Shown: positions 27,696 through 36,344, counted from the stretch's first letter. The stretch is DNA of 64,000 nucleotides from Dorea sp. D27 (GCF_001185345.1 NZ_KQ236743.1:1141263-1205262); one strand, 5' to 3'. Notes: generated from the sequence alone by a model not told the origin. Numbers and translations: made by a program.

Positions 27696-28709
27696 TTATG
27701 CTAATTCAGAGAAGTATTTGATTGTTCTTACCATCTGGCTCGTATAAGAATTCTCATTGTCGTACCAGGATACGACCTGTACTTCTGTTGTTCCATTATC
27801 TAAAGGCAGTACCATTGTCTGGGTAGCATCAAACAGTGAACCATATCTCATGCCGATAACGTCAGTGGATACGATTTCGTCTGTGTTATATCCGAAGGAT
27901 TCTGTAGCTGCTGCTTTCATCGCTGCATTTACATCGTCAACCGTAACTGTTCCGTCTACAACTGCTGTCAGGATAGTCGTAGATCCTGTAGGTGTTGGAA
28001 CACGCTGTGCAGAACCGATCAGCTTGCCGTTCAGTTCAGGAATGACAAGGCCGATAGCCTTTGCAGCGCCTGTGCTGTTCGGAACGATATTCAGAGCAGC
28101 CGCGCGGGATCTTCTGAGATCGCCTTTTCTCTGAGGTCCGTCAAGTGTCATCTGGTCGCCTGTGTAAGCATGAATCGTGCACATGATACCTGATTTGATC
28201 TTCGCGAGGTCGTTCAGTGCCTTTGCCATCGGTGCAAGGCAGTTGGTCGTACAGGAAGCAGCGGAGATAACTGTATCTTCCGGTTTCAGAATGTCGTGGT
28301 TTACATTATATACGATAGTTGGCAGGTCGTTTCCAGCCGGTGCTGAGATAACGACTTTTCTTGCGCCTGCTTTTACATGTGCAGATGCTTTTTCTTTTGA
28401 TGTATAGAATCCAGTACATTCAAGAACAACGTCCACGCCGATTTCTCCCCATGGAAGTTCTTCGGCATTCGCTTTAGCGTAAATCTTGATTTCTTTGCCA
28501 TCTACGATGATAGAGTCATCGGTAGATTCTACCTTGTCAGCCAAAGCATATTTTCCCTGTGAAGAGTCATATTTTAACAAGTGAGCTAACATTTTGGGAG
28601 ATGTCAAGTCATTGATTGCAACTACTTCATACCCTTCTGCTCCGAACATCTGTCTGAATGCAAGACGTCCAATACGCCCGAATCCATTAATCGCTACTTT
28701 TACTGCCAT
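27696..28709 (-). CDS. gap: Glyceraldehyde-3-phosphate dehydrogenase
   Basis: 337 residues; NAD-dependent, phosphorylating. Seen: the NAD fold start [12 protein letters not shown], the catalytic cysteine in [12 protein letters not shown] (about 155), the HAYTGDQ histidine region, [11 protein letters not shown], and [13 protein letters not shown]. The D in VAINDLTS fits NAD preference. AGGAGGA precedes the ATG. First gene of the glycolytic operon; no cggR-type repressor gene adjoins it. The leader contains TTGTTAA near the ribosome binding site, half of a Rex-like site. Confidence 0.98.
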   Translation of the reverse strand: MAVKVAINGFGRIGRLAFRQMFGAEGYEVVAINDLTSPKMLAHLLKYDSSQGKYALADKVESTDDSIIVDGKEIKIYAKANAEELPWGEIGVDVVLECTGFYTSKEKASAHVKAGARKVVISAPAGNDLPTIVYNVNHDILKPEDTVISAASCTTNCLAPMAKALNDLAKIKSGIMCTIHAYTGDQMTLDGPQRKGDLRRSRAAALNIVPNSTGAAKAIGLVIPELNGKLIGSAQRVPTPTGSTTILTAVVDGTVTVDDVNAAMKAAATESFGYNTDEIVSTDVIGMRYGSLFDATQTMVLPLDNGTTEVQVVSWYDNENSYTSQMVRTIKYFSELA

Positions 28710-28802
28710 GATTAATTCCTCCTAAAGTTTGTTTGTTAACTGTTACACAGCCTTTATTTTTGAAACTCCTTAACATCGTTAAAGAATCATCAACCGTTTA
28801 TA

Positions 28803-28831
28803 ATTGTACTAAATTTGATACAAAAATTCAA
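28803..28831 (-). promoter_or_regulatory. Promoter of the gap operon
   Basis: TTGAAT (28831-28826), 17-nt spacer, TACAAT (28808-28803) on the minus strand. The leader of about 85 nt contains TTAAC-ATC-GTTAA (28770-28782) and a TTGTTAA half-site (28733-28739). Confidence 0.6.
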
Positions 28832-28846
28832 GGGCTTTTACCATTT

Positions 28847-29650
28847 TTATGGAAGTTGCTTAAAAACAGGCTTCCTGCCGGAAAATTCTGTATAATATGT
28901 GAAGCCGCATGACTTCAGGATATCTCCCGCCTTTTGGAAATCATACGCGATGTGTTGCGGGCAGTGTCCGTCTGCCCCGACGGTGACCATCTCACCGCCA
29001 AGTTCGCGGTAACGCCTCAGCACATCCGGATGCGGATGGGCGAATGGAAGCCCGTATTTGAGGCCCGCCGTATTCAGTTCCAGCCCTTTACCGCCGGCTA
29101 TGAGCGTCCGGAGTATCTCATCGATGATGTCCGCAAATGCATGATATACATAGGCCTTCTCCCTGCCTGCCCCGTAGCGGACTACATAGTCGAGATGTCC
29201 AAGCACATCATAATCCTTACAGGAACGGATATCCTTCAGTATCTCCTCAAATGCAATCCTGTATGCCTCTTCGTCTGTCCTGCCCTCAAAAAGCTTCCCT
29301 GTCGCAGGATCCGCCGCATCGACGCAGTGTACGGATCCAATCACGAAGTCGAAAGGATAGCTGGCTGTAAGTTCCCTGTAATAGTCCCCCAGATACGGGC
29401 GCAGGCCGAGTTCCACGCCGATGCGGATATCGATCCTGCCCTCGTACTTTTCCTGAAGAGGACGCAGCACCTTAAAATATTCTTCCGGGTCGAAGATGCT
29501 CTCTTCTCCCCATTCCATCTCGTCTTTATCGAAATGGTCGGTGAAGCAAATCATCTCAAGACCTTTGTCTATCGCCCCGAGGATCATCTCCTCAGGCGCC
29601 GCCTTAGAATCGTGTGAAAATGATGTATGCATGTGCACATCTGCTCTCAT
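28847..29650 (-). CDS. PHP-domain phosphoesterase, histidinol-phosphatase-like
   Basis: 267-residue PHP-superfamily hydrolase. The metal ligands of the HisJ/HisK type are in place: DVHMHTSFSHD at the N-terminus, TDHFD, the glutamate in GVELG, GSVHCV, GHLDYV and GADGH near the C-terminus. The closest characterised activity is histidinol-phosphate phosphatase, but there are no his genes nearby, so the substrate is uncertain. I place the start at 29650, giving the usual three residues before DVHMH; an ATG at 29665 would overlap the mnmA stop by 8 nt. Last gene of the isc-mnmA run. Confidence 0.8.
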   Translation of the reverse strand: MRADVHMHTSFSHDSKAAPEEMILGAIDKGLEMICFTDHFDKDEMEWGEESIFDPEEYFKVLRPLQEKYEGRIDIRIGVELGLRPYLGDYYRELTASYPFDFVIGSVHCVDAADPATGKLFEGRTDEEAYRIAFEEILKDIRSCKDYDVLGHLDYVVRYGAGREKAYVYHAFADIIDEILRTLIAGGKGLELNTAGLKYGLPFAHPHPDVLRRYRELGGEMVTVGADGHCPQHIAYDFQKAGDILKSCGFTYYTEFSGRKPVFKQLP

Positions 29651-29657
29651 ATTCTTC

Positions 29658-30743
29658 CTATTCATCTCCTATAATTGTTCCCCCGCCAAGGACATATTCT
29701 CCGTCATAGAGTACAATCGCCTGTCCGGGAGTGATGGCCCGCTGCGGCTCTTCAAAAGTACAGACTATCTCGTCAGGACCTGTCATTTCTACCGTGCACC
29801 AGGCGCCTCTGTGGTTATACCGGATTTTGGCCCACACCCTCTTTTTCTCCGACAGCTCCCCGACAGACATGAAGTTCACCTTGTCCGCCCTCACACGTCT
29901 GGACATAGATTCTTCATTGCTCCCAACCACGACTTCATTCGTCCCAGGCCGTATCTCCAGAACAAAGACCGGATGCCCGAGGGACAGTCCCAGACCTTTC
30001 CTCTGCCCTACCGTATAGTGTATGATTCCTTTATGTTTACCGACTATGGTGCCGTCTGCAGTAACGAAGTTACCCGGAAGCATGCCCGTTCCGGTCTCTT
30101 TTTCTATGAACGAGGCATAATCTCCATCCGGAACAAAGCAGATGTCCTGGCTGTCCGGCTTGTCTGCCACCGCAAGGCCAAGGCCGCAGGCAATCGTTCT
30201 AATCTCTTCTTTTTCATACATGCCGACAGGCATAAGCGTACGCTTAAGCTGCTCCTGTGTCAGGTTATAGAGCGCATATGTCTGGTCTTTTGCCGCTGTG
30301 GCCGATACTTTCAGCCCATATCTTCCGTTTGGAAGCTGGTCGATTCTCGCATAGTGGCCGGTTGCGATATAATCTGCCCCGATATCTATACTTCTTTTAA
30401 GGAGAGATTCCCACTTCACATACCGGTTGCAGGCAATACAAGGATTAGGTGTACGTCCATGTGTGTACTCCTCCACAAAATAGTCGATGACATGCTCTTT
30501 AAATTCCTGCCTGAAATTCATTACATAGTACGGAATTTCCAGGCGGGCCGCCACTCTTCTCGCATCCTCTACAGCACTCAGCCCGCAGCAGCCTCCGTTT
30601 TCTTCCTGTACCGCGCGCTCCTCGTCCTGCCATATCTGCATCGTGACACCAATGACATCGTAGCCCTGCTCCTTCAGAAGATAAGCGGCGACGGAAGAAT
30701 CTACGCCGCCGGACATCCCTACGACAACTTTTTTATTTTCCAT
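29658..30743 (-). CDS. mnmA: tRNA-specific 2-thiouridylase MnmA
   Basis: 361 residues; adds sulfur to C2 of wobble uridine in tRNA for Lys, Glu and Gln. Seen: the PP-loop GMSGGVDSSVAA (about residues 9-20) for ATP, the first catalytic cysteine in NPCIACNRYVKW (about 100), and the second in SQDICFV (about 199). Sulfur comes from a cysteine desulfurase, here encoded two genes upstream (nifS). It starts 14 nt after nifU. Confidence 0.97.
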   Translation of the reverse strand: MENKKVVVGMSGGVDSSVAAYLLKEQGYDVIGVTMQIWQDEERAVQEENGGCCGLSAVEDARRVAARLEIPYYVMNFRQEFKEHVIDYFVEEYTHGRTPNPCIACNRYVKWESLLKRSIDIGADYIATGHYARIDQLPNGRYGLKVSATAAKDQTYALYNLTQEQLKRTLMPVGMYEKEEIRTIACGLGLAVADKPDSQDICFVPDGDYASFIEKETGTGMLPGNFVTADGTIVGKHKGIIHYTVGQRKGLGLSLGHPVFVLEIRPGTNEVVVGSNEESMSRRVRADKVNFMSVGELSEKKRVWAKIRYNHRGAWCTVEMTGPDEIVCTFEEPQRAITPGQAIVLYDGEYVLGGGTIIGDE

Positions 30744-30757
30744 CCTGCCACCTTCGC

Positions 30758-31201
30758 TTAATATGCTTCTTCTTCCTCTTCTTCGTCCTCATGGATATCT
30801 GATTTCGGCTTTTCCAGTCCTTCTATCTTGATACCATTTTTTTCGGCGTAATCCCAGAGTGCGGCGTGGATCGCCTCTTCCGCAAGCAGAGAGCAGTGTA
30901 CCTTTACCGGCGGCAGTCCGTCCAGCGCTTCCATGACAGCTTTGTTCGTCACCTTCAGCGCCTCTTCTATCGTCTTGCCTTTGACCAGTTCTGTTGCCAT
31001 ACTGCTTGTGGCGACAGCCGCGCCACAGCCAAAAGTCTTGAATTTCACATCACGGATAATATGGCTATCATCTATATCAAGATACATCCTCATGATATCA
31101 CCGCATTTTGCATTTCCTACCGTTCCGACACCGCTTGCGCCGTCTATCTCGCCTACGTTGCGCGGATTCTGGAAATGGTCCATTACTTTTTCTGAATACA
31201 T
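30758..31201 (-). CDS. nifU: Fe-S cluster scaffold NifU/IscU
   Basis: 147 residues; scaffold on which Fe-S clusters are assembled from NifS sulfur. The three ligand cysteines are present (in NAKCGDIM, FGCGAAVAT and VHCSLLAE). Only the N-terminal IscU-like domain is present, as usual in Firmicutes, with an acidic glutamate-rich C-terminal tail that may be disordered. It lies 26 nt after nifS with AGGAGGA before the ATG. Confidence 0.95.
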   Translation of the reverse strand: MYSEKVMDHFQNPRNVGEIDGASGVGTVGNAKCGDIMRMYLDIDDSHIIRDVKFKTFGCGAAVATSSMATELVKGKTIEEALKVTNKAVMEALDGLPPVKVHCSLLAEEAIHAALWDYAEKNGIKIEGLEKPKSDIHEDEEEEEEAY

Positions 31202-31227
31202 ATCTGTCTTCCTCCTTGTTCGTACGT

Positions 31228-32409
31228 TTAAGAATTTTTCTTTACAAAGTCTTCATAGAGTGGGGACATCTTCCTGAGATGCTCCACGATTTCCTTTAAA
31301 TGGTCAACGACATAATCGATATCTTCCTTAGACGTCTCATCACTTAACGTCAGCCTCAGCGAGCCGTGTGCGATCTCATGAGGCAGGCCGATTGCAAGCA
31401 GTACGTGGGACGGATCGAGGGAACCTGACGTACAGGCGGAACCGCTCGACGCGCAGATGCCTTTCATATCGAGCATAATCAGCAGGGACTCTCCCTCGAT
31501 GAAGCGGAAACTAAAATTAGCATTGTTCGGGAGACGTTTCTTCCTGTGCCCGTTCAGTCTGCAGTACGGAATCTCCTTTTCCACGCGCTCAATCATATAG
31601 TCTCTCAGGGCACTTTCTTTTTTACTGCGTTCTGACATCGTCCTCATCGCGCGTTCTACCGCGGAACCGAGACCTACGATACCTGGAACATTTTCCGTTC
31701 CCGCGCGTCTCTTCCTCTCCTGGCCCCCGCCATGGACGAAGGAACGAATCTTAACGCCTGTACGTATATACAGGAAACCGATTCCCTTAGGTCCGTTCAG
31801 CTTGTGTCCGCTGGCACTCAGCATATCTATATGGCACTCGTCGACATCGACAGGTATCTGTCCAAATGCCTGAACCGCGTCTGTGTGGAACAGTATGCCG
31901 TGTTCATGGGCGATCTTGCCAATTTCTTTCACCGGCTGGACCGTCCCTATCTCATTATTGGCATACATGACTGATATAAGGATAGTATCCGGACGAATTG
32001 CACTTTTCAGCTCATCCAGCCTGACGATACCCTCTTCATCCACATCGAGATATGTTACGTCAAATCCTTTGCTCTGGAGATACTCTCCGGTGTGAAGAAT
32101 GGCATGGTGCTCTATCTTCGTCGTAATAATATGTTTTCCCTTGTCCGCATATGCTTCCGCTGTCGCTTTCAGCGCCCAGTTATCCGCCTCCGAACCTCCT
32201 GCCGTAAAGTAGATTTCATTGCTCTTGGCGCCAAGCGCGGCTGCGATGATATCCCTCTGTGCCGTTATGACTTCTTTATTTGCCGAGGCAAATCCGTACA
32301 CGCTAGATGGATTTCCGAACTTCTCTGAAAAATAAGGAAGCATCGCCTCCACAACCTCTGGCGCCGTCTTTGTCGTCGCGGCATTGTCCAAATATATAAA
32401 TTGTCCCAT
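31228..32409 (-). CDS. nifS: Cysteine desulfurase NifS/IscS
   Basis: 393-residue PLP enzyme that takes sulfur from cysteine as a persulfide. Seen: the PLP lysine in SASGHKLNGPKG (about 203), the HIITTKIEHHAI block, and the catalytic cysteine in SSGSACTSGSL (about 326) on a long mobile loop, typical of the IscS/NifS class that donates broadly. Downstream nifU and mnmA are the likely receivers. AAGGAGG precedes the ATG. Start lies 21 nt after the iscR stop. Confidence 0.97.
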   Translation of the reverse strand: MGQFIYLDNAATTKTAPEVVEAMLPYFSEKFGNPSSVYGFASANKEVITAQRDIIAAALGAKSNEIYFTAGGSEADNWALKATAEAYADKGKHIITTKIEHHAILHTGEYLQSKGFDVTYLDVDEEGIVRLDELKSAIRPDTILISVMYANNEIGTVQPVKEIGKIAHEHGILFHTDAVQAFGQIPVDVDECHIDMLSASGHKLNGPKGIGFLYIRTGVKIRSFVHGGGQERKRRAGTENVPGIVGLGSAVERAMRTMSERSKKESALRDYMIERVEKEIPYCRLNGHRKKRLPNNANFSFRFIEGESLLIMLDMKGICASSGSACTSGSLDPSHVLLAIGLPHEIAHGSLRLTLSDETSKEDIDYVVDHLKEIVEHLRKMSPLYEDFVKKNS

Positions 32410-32430
32410 ATCTTCTTCCTCCTTAAGTTT

Positions 32431-32889
32431 TTATTTATTGCACTGGGGATTGGCACATTCTCCTTGTGGATTGACACGCCTGCTCTCCAGAACCAATTCA
32501 TCCAATTTGATTTGATCCACCGTCCGGTTGATGTTGTCATTGATCTTCTGCCATACGTATTTCGTCACGCAGCCGTCTGACGCCATACACCCGTCTTCAG
32601 TGTAGAATGCAGCACATTTCACCGGCTCAAGGCTTCCTTCCAGTGCACGCAGCACATCACCGACTGATATATCTTCCATATCCCGCGCCAGCACATAGCC
32701 CCCTCCGGCACCCCGAATGCTTTTTACAAGTCCCGCTTTCTTCATCAGGCCGACGAGCTGCTCAAGGTATCGCTCTGATATCTCCTGCCTCGCCGCTATG
32801 CTGCTGATAGAGACAGGCTCTGTCTCCGCATATCTGGCCAGATCTATGATTGCCCGCAGGCCATATCTCCCCTTCGTTGAAAGCTTCAT
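32431..32889 (-). CDS. iscR: Rrf2-family Fe-S regulator IscR-like
   Basis: 152 residues: winged helix (about 1-80) with the ISERYLEQLV recognition segment, then three cysteines C92, C101 and C107, spaced x8 and x5, positioned to hold an Fe-S cluster as in IscR. It therefore probably senses cluster status and represses the iscR-nifS-nifU-mnmA operon. The C-terminus has a further CANPQC pair not seen in E. coli IscR. I start at 32889 (GAAGGTG upstream, MKLSTKGRYG is the family N-terminus). CymR-type cysteine control is the alternative, but CymR lacks a comparable cluster site. Confidence 0.88.
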   Translation of the reverse strand: MKLSTKGRYGLRAIIDLARYAETEPVSISSIAARQEISERYLEQLVGLMKKAGLVKSIRGAGGGYVLARDMEDISVGDVLRALEGSLEPVKCAAFYTEDGCMASDGCVTKYVWQKINDNINRTVDQIKLDELVLESRRVNPQGECANPQCNK

Positions 32890-32907
32890 GCTATCACCTT
32901 CTTCTTT

Positions 32908-32932
32908 AATTCCTAGTATTTTACTGGGATTT
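32908..32932. promoter_or_regulatory. Operator-like dyad upstream of iscR
   Basis: AATTCCTAGT (32908-32917) and ACTGGGATTT (32923-32932) form an inverted repeat matching at 8 of 10 positions, with 5 nt between arms, between the promoter and the iscR start codon. AT-flanked CC/GG dyads like this are typical Rrf2-family sites, suggesting autoregulation. Confidence 0.5.
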
Positions 32933-32942
32933 ATCTTTCTGT

Positions 32943-32972
32943 AGAATAACACTTTTAATTCTGTTCTGTCAA
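32943..32972 (-). promoter_or_regulatory. Promoter of the isc operon
   Basis: Consensus TTGACA (32972-32967) and TATTCT (32948-32943) with 18-nt spacing; shifting the -10 by one base gives TTATTC at 17 nt. Confidence 0.6.
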
Positions 32973-33018
32973 GCATATATCCTGAATATCTTATAACGAT
33001 ATCCTATAGGAGTTAATT

Positions 33019-34356
33019 ATGTCCAGAAAACGTGCCATTATCAAAGGAACTTTCATCCTTACCCTTACCGGTTTTGCCACCAGGTTCATGGGCTTTTTTT
33101 ACCGGATTTTTCTGAGCCATACTTTCGGCGAAGAAGGCGTCGGGCTCTATCAGCTCATTTTCCCCATCTATGCCCTCTGCTTTTCACTTACTTCCGCCGG
33201 AATTGAAATAGCCTTATCCCGCTGTGTTGCCAAGCGCACTACGCTTGGTCAGGAAAAAGAAGCCAGAGAATTATTGTATACGAGCATCGTATTTACTGTC
33301 ATAATTTCATGCATCACTACACTGCTGCTGCAGAAATACGCATGGTTCATCTCATCGGCCTTCCTGAAGGACGACCGGTGCGCCGAGCTGCTCGTCATCC
33401 TGTCCTATGCATTTCCTTTCGCCGCGATCCACAGCTGTATCTGCGGCTACTATTTTGGTCTGAAGATGACGGGAGTGCCTGCCACGTCACAGCTCATCGA
33501 ACAGGTGGCCAGAATCACGTCCGTATATCTCATCTACGTATTCGGCCAGAAAAATGGTGTCACCTTCGGCATATCCATCGCAGTGGCCGGGCTGATAGCC
33601 GGGGAAGTCATCTCCTCCCTCTTCTGCCTGAAGGCTGTCACGGGAAAATCCATGTCGTTGAGGAAGATACGGCCCGCCCTGCCCTCTTTCGGCCGGAATA
33701 TGAGAGAGCTTCTCTTCCTGTCCATCCCGCTCACCGGAAGCCGGGTACTCCTCAACGTCCTGCAAAGCGTGGAAGCTATCTCGATTCCGCTGCGGCTGCA
33801 GGCATATGGGATGACGAATAAAGCAGCACTTAGTACATATGGCGTACTGACCGGAATGGCACTTCCCTGCATCTTGTTCCCTTCCGCCATTACCAATTCC
33901 ATCTCCACCATGCTACTTCCGACTGTCGCAGAGATACAGGCTCTTGATAACCAGAGGGAGATGTCCGCCATTATCAAGAAAGTCGTGTCCTGCTGCGTGC
34001 TGCTCGGCAGCGGCTGCTGCGCCCTTCTGCTGCTGACCGGCAGCTGGATCGGTTCCTTCCTGTTCCACAGCCCCGCGGCCGGTAGCTTCATCGTCACCCT
34101 CGCATGGATATGCCCATTCCTCTACACAGACAACACCCTTATCAGCATCATCAACGGTATCGGCAAAACGACTCTCTCCTTTGTCATCAACGCTGTCGGC
34201 CTGCTCATCCGTATCGGCAGCGTACTCCTCCTGATCCCGGTATATGGAATCCGGGGCTATCTGTGGGGACTGCTGGCAAGCCAGCTCTGCATCTTCCTGT
34301 TCTGCATCTTCTACCTGTATTATTATCTGGCAGTTCGCAGGAAAAAGTGTGTTTGA
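33019..34356 (+). CDS. MOP-superfamily flippase, SpoVB-like
   Basis: 445-residue polytopic membrane protein with about 12-14 helices, of the MATE-like polysaccharide/lipid-II flippase group that includes SpoVB and MurJ. The start TFILTLTGFATRFMGFFYR and GEEGVGLYQLIFPIY are characteristic of clostridial SpoVB proteins, which are needed for spore cortex synthesis. It is somewhat shorter than MurJ, about right for SpoVB. ATAGGAG precedes the ATG. It diverges from iscR and is monocistronic. SpoVB itself is likely but not proven, since clostridia carry several paralogues. Confidence 0.85.
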   Translation: MSRKRAIIKGTFILTLTGFATRFMGFFYRIFLSHTFGEEGVGLYQLIFPIYALCFSLTSAGIEIALSRCVAKRTTLGQEKEARELLYTSIVFTVIISCITTLLLQKYAWFISSAFLKDDRCAELLVILSYAFPFAAIHSCICGYYFGLKMTGVPATSQLIEQVARITSVYLIYVFGQKNGVTFGISIAVAGLIAGEVISSLFCLKAVTGKSMSLRKIRPALPSFGRNMRELLFLSIPLTGSRVLLNVLQSVEAISIPLRLQAYGMTNKAALSTYGVLTGMALPCILFPSAITNSISTMLLPTVAEIQALDNQREMSAIIKKVVSCCVLLGSGCCALLLLTGSWIGSFLFHSPAAGSFIVTLAWICPFLYTDNTLISIINGIGKTTLSFVINAVGLLIRIGSVLLLIPVYGIRGYLWGLLASQLCIFLFCIFYLYYYLAVRRKKCV

Positions 34357-34533
34357 GTAAAGTGGCTGCGGGTGTGGAACCGGATGGCATCTGCTCCGAT
34401 GCGTACGAGGCTGCGACTATTTCACGTATCCCTAACCCTCCGGAATGCGCGCCGATAGCAGCTTGCATCCCGCAGGATAAGGGCTGCGGAAAGGATTCTC
34501 CGCCTCTTCCGCTTACACCTGCGCATCTCCCAC
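34357..34533 (+). other. GC-rich non-coding stretch downstream of the flippase
   Basis: No gene with a start and ribosome binding site is seen. One frame stays open through this stretch to a TAA at 34574, is rich in Pro and Cys, and has no initiation signal; it may be the remnant 3' end of a lost gene. The composition contrasts with the AT-rich flavoprotein gene that follows. Confidence 0.4.
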
Positions 34534-34556
34534 CCGGCTCTCAGACTGTAGACAAA
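34534..34556 (+). repeat. Left copy of a 23-bp inverted repeat
   Basis: Runs from CCGGCTCTCAGA to GTAGACAAA and is the exact reverse complement of 35556-35578. The pair brackets the flavoprotein gene, about 1 kb apart. Confidence 0.8.
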
Positions 34557-34701
34557 GTCTATTTATCAGTTTAACAGTGCATATATGAGAATAAATATGC
34601 ATTGCTTTCCTTTTGTTCTGAAATAATGTATAATAAGCTAAATTAGAATTGCAACAAAGGTTATTTATATTTTATACTGATTGAAAGGGTGGCAAAACTG
34701 A

Positions 34702-35409
34702 ATGAAAATAACGTTAATTCATGGGCAAAACCACAAAGGCAGTACATATCATATAGCGAGAATGACTGCGGAAAAAATCAGTGACAATATTGACGAATTT
34801 TTTCTGCCGAGAGATTTGAGCGATGGGTGTTCGGGCTGTGCGGCCTGCCTATATAAGGGTAGAGAGCATTGCCCACATTCGGAGAAGGTAGGCATTATTT
34901 TTGATTCCATGCTTTCCTCAGATGTTATAGTAATCGGTTCACCGAACTATGTCATGGGGATGACATCGCACTTAAAAGGATTCTTTGAGCATATATTTAC
35001 TGCATGGATTGGCCACAGACCTGAAGAAGGTCTGCTATCAAAAATAGCTGTCGTTGTTAGCACAGGGGCAATACTTGGAACGAAAGGTGTAACAAAATCA
35101 ATGGCCAAGCAGATGTTTTACTTAGGTATACCGAAGGTGTATAAGCTTCCCTTTGAGGTAATGGCAGCATCATGGGAAGGTGTTGATGATAAGAAAAAAG
35201 AACAAATTGCAATTAAAATAGATAAAACAGCATGCAAAATCAAAGCAAAAAAAGGAAATACATCACCGGGGATAAAGTATAAATTTATTTTTTTAATGTT
35301 GAGATCGTTTCATAAAAAAAATGATTTGGCTCTGTTTGCTGTAGATAAGAAATACTGGACGGATAAAAAATGGCTTGGTAATGAGAGACCTTGGAAACAT
35401 ACAAAATAA
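34702..35409 (+). CDS. Iron-sulfur flavoprotein-like NAD(P)H reductase
   Basis: 235-residue flavodoxin-fold protein. The FMN phosphate loop is at NHKGSTYH (residues 10-17) and the flavin-contact segment at GSPNYVMGMTSHLKGFFEH. Four cysteines C43, C46, C49 and C57 (spacing x2, x2, x7) follow the compact pattern of archaeal/clostridial iron-sulfur flavoproteins, which hold FMN next to a 4Fe-4S cluster and carry electrons or reduce oxidants. The C-terminal third is lysine-rich. The gene is visibly more A/T-rich and AAA-codon-rich than its neighbours and sits between 23-bp inverted repeats: signs of transfer. AAAGGGTGG lies about 9 nt before the ATG, and its own terminator follows. Confidence 0.82.
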   Translation: MKITLIHGQNHKGSTYHIARMTAEKISDNIDEFFLPRDLSDGCSGCAACLYKGREHCPHSEKVGIIFDSMLSSDVIVIGSPNYVMGMTSHLKGFFEHIFTAWIGHRPEEGLLSKIAVVVSTGAILGTKGVTKSMAKQMFYLGIPKVYKLPFEVMAASWEGVDDKKKEQIAIKIDKTACKIKAKKGNTSPGIKYKFIFLMLRSFHKKNDLALFAVDKKYWTDKKWLGNERPWKHTK

Positions 35410-35477
35410 GCACAACTCACAGAGCGACAAAACCCAGTTTATATGGGAGGAAAATTTCAGTTTAAATATAAGTTGTC

Positions 35478-35518
35478 AGGACATCAGATATCCTTAATTA
35501 TCTGGTGTCCTGTATTTT
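35478..35518 (+). terminator. Terminator of the flavoprotein gene
   Basis: AGGACATCAGATA pairs with TATCTGGTGTCCT (one G-T pair) across an 8-nt loop, followed by GTATTTTTAT. Placed 69 nt after the stop. Confidence 0.85.
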
Positions 35519-35555
35519 TATACACTACATGAATAAATCCATAACAGGAATGTAG

Positions 35556-35578
35556 TTTGTCTACAGTCTGAGAGCCGG
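35556..35578 (-). repeat. Right copy of the 23-bp inverted repeat
   Basis: Exact reverse complement of 34534-34556. Its last 8 bases overlap the left arm of the long palindrome at 35571-35631, so the two elements share the AGAGCCGG core. Confidence 0.8.
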
Positions 35579-35631
35579 AATCAGGCAGGGGATGTTATAT
35601 CACATAACATCCCCTGCCTGATTCCGGCTCT
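35571..35631. repeat. 61-bp palindrome, second copy of the 12.1-kb element
   Basis: A perfect 28-bp stem with a 5-nt loop. Its right arm shares an identical 27-mer (35606-35632) with the terminator at 12139-12165, 23 kb away. No clear U-run follows on either side, so here it looks more like a mobile or structural palindrome than a terminator. Confidence 0.8.
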
Positions 35632-35763
35632 TCTTCATGACAATCACTTTCAACTAAGGTTATCAACCTGCTTTGCCCCTTATCACTGTGCTGACACAGC
35701 GAAAGCTTTCCATCAGCCAGTAGCGGCACACAGCCACCCCCGCCCGTGCCAGTAAAGTAGATA

Positions 35764-35788
35764 GCCGCTGGGGAGCCTCCCCAGCGGC
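35764..35788 (-). terminator. Probable terminator of spoIIM
   Basis: GCCGCTGGGGA and its complement form an 11-bp GC-rich stem with a 3-nt loop, 16 nt beyond the spoIIM stop. The U-run is poor (TATCTACTTT). Confidence 0.6.
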
Positions 35789-35804
35789 GTCTGCTTCACT
35801 AAAC

Positions 35805-36344
35805 TCACAAAGTCTTCAGAAACATCTTCATCAGCACAGGATTGACATAGCACTCCAGGACAATGCCAAGTGCGATCAGAAGCAGGAAGCAGACCGTCTT
35901 GGTAAGATTCCACTTAGATTCCGGATAGGAAAACAGATGCCAGAGCAGCACGACATATCCCGCGATATAAAATGCAAATTGCGGCGTCATCGCAAGCAGG
36001 CACAGCACGATACCCTTGACTCCCATCTTCATGATAGCGGACGTCATTATCATACCGCAGGAAAAGCCTGTCCAAAGCAGAAATGCCACGACAATCCCTT
36101 TCCTGAATCTAGTGCATCCCAGCGCAAAGAGCAGGATGACCGGCATCATCCGAATCCGAATGATATACCAGGCATATTCTGCCATACCTATATCTGTCTG
36201 GGCATACTGGTTTAAAAAGAAATCATTGAAGATTCCCATGCTTGTTATGTAATCCTTTGACACAATATTAGCATAAAAGATTCCAATCAAAAAACCCAGC
36301 ATACAAAATAAAACAAAATACTTTTTGTTTTCCCGTATCCTCAC
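35805..36344 (-). CDS. spoIIM: Stage II sporulation protein M
   Basis: 179-residue membrane protein with about five helices, of the SpoIIM family. In endospore formers SpoIIM works with SpoIID and SpoIIP in septal peptidoglycan degradation for engulfment. Seen: the GFLIGIFYANIVS start helix and the LLFALGCTRFRKG loop. I start at the GTG at 36344 because GGAGGAG lies 5 nt upstream; an upstream TTG lacks a site. It lies about 100 nt behind the NUDIX gene, and spoIID/spoIIP are not in the window. Its presence supports a spore-forming host. Confidence 0.85.
   Translation of the reverse strand: MRIRENKKYFVLFCMLGFLIGIFYANIVSKDYITSMGIFNDFFLNQYAQTDIGMAEYAWYIIRIRMMPVILLFALGCTRFRKGIVVAFLLWTGFSCGMIMTSAIMKMGVKGIVLCLLAMTPQFAFYIAGYVVLLWHLFSYPESKWNLTKTVCFLLLIALGIVLECYVNPVLMKMFLKTL

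Noticed and set aside
35437-35530. Short plus-strand ORF after the flavoprotein gene
   Set aside because: No ribosome binding site, and the frame runs through the terminator hairpin.
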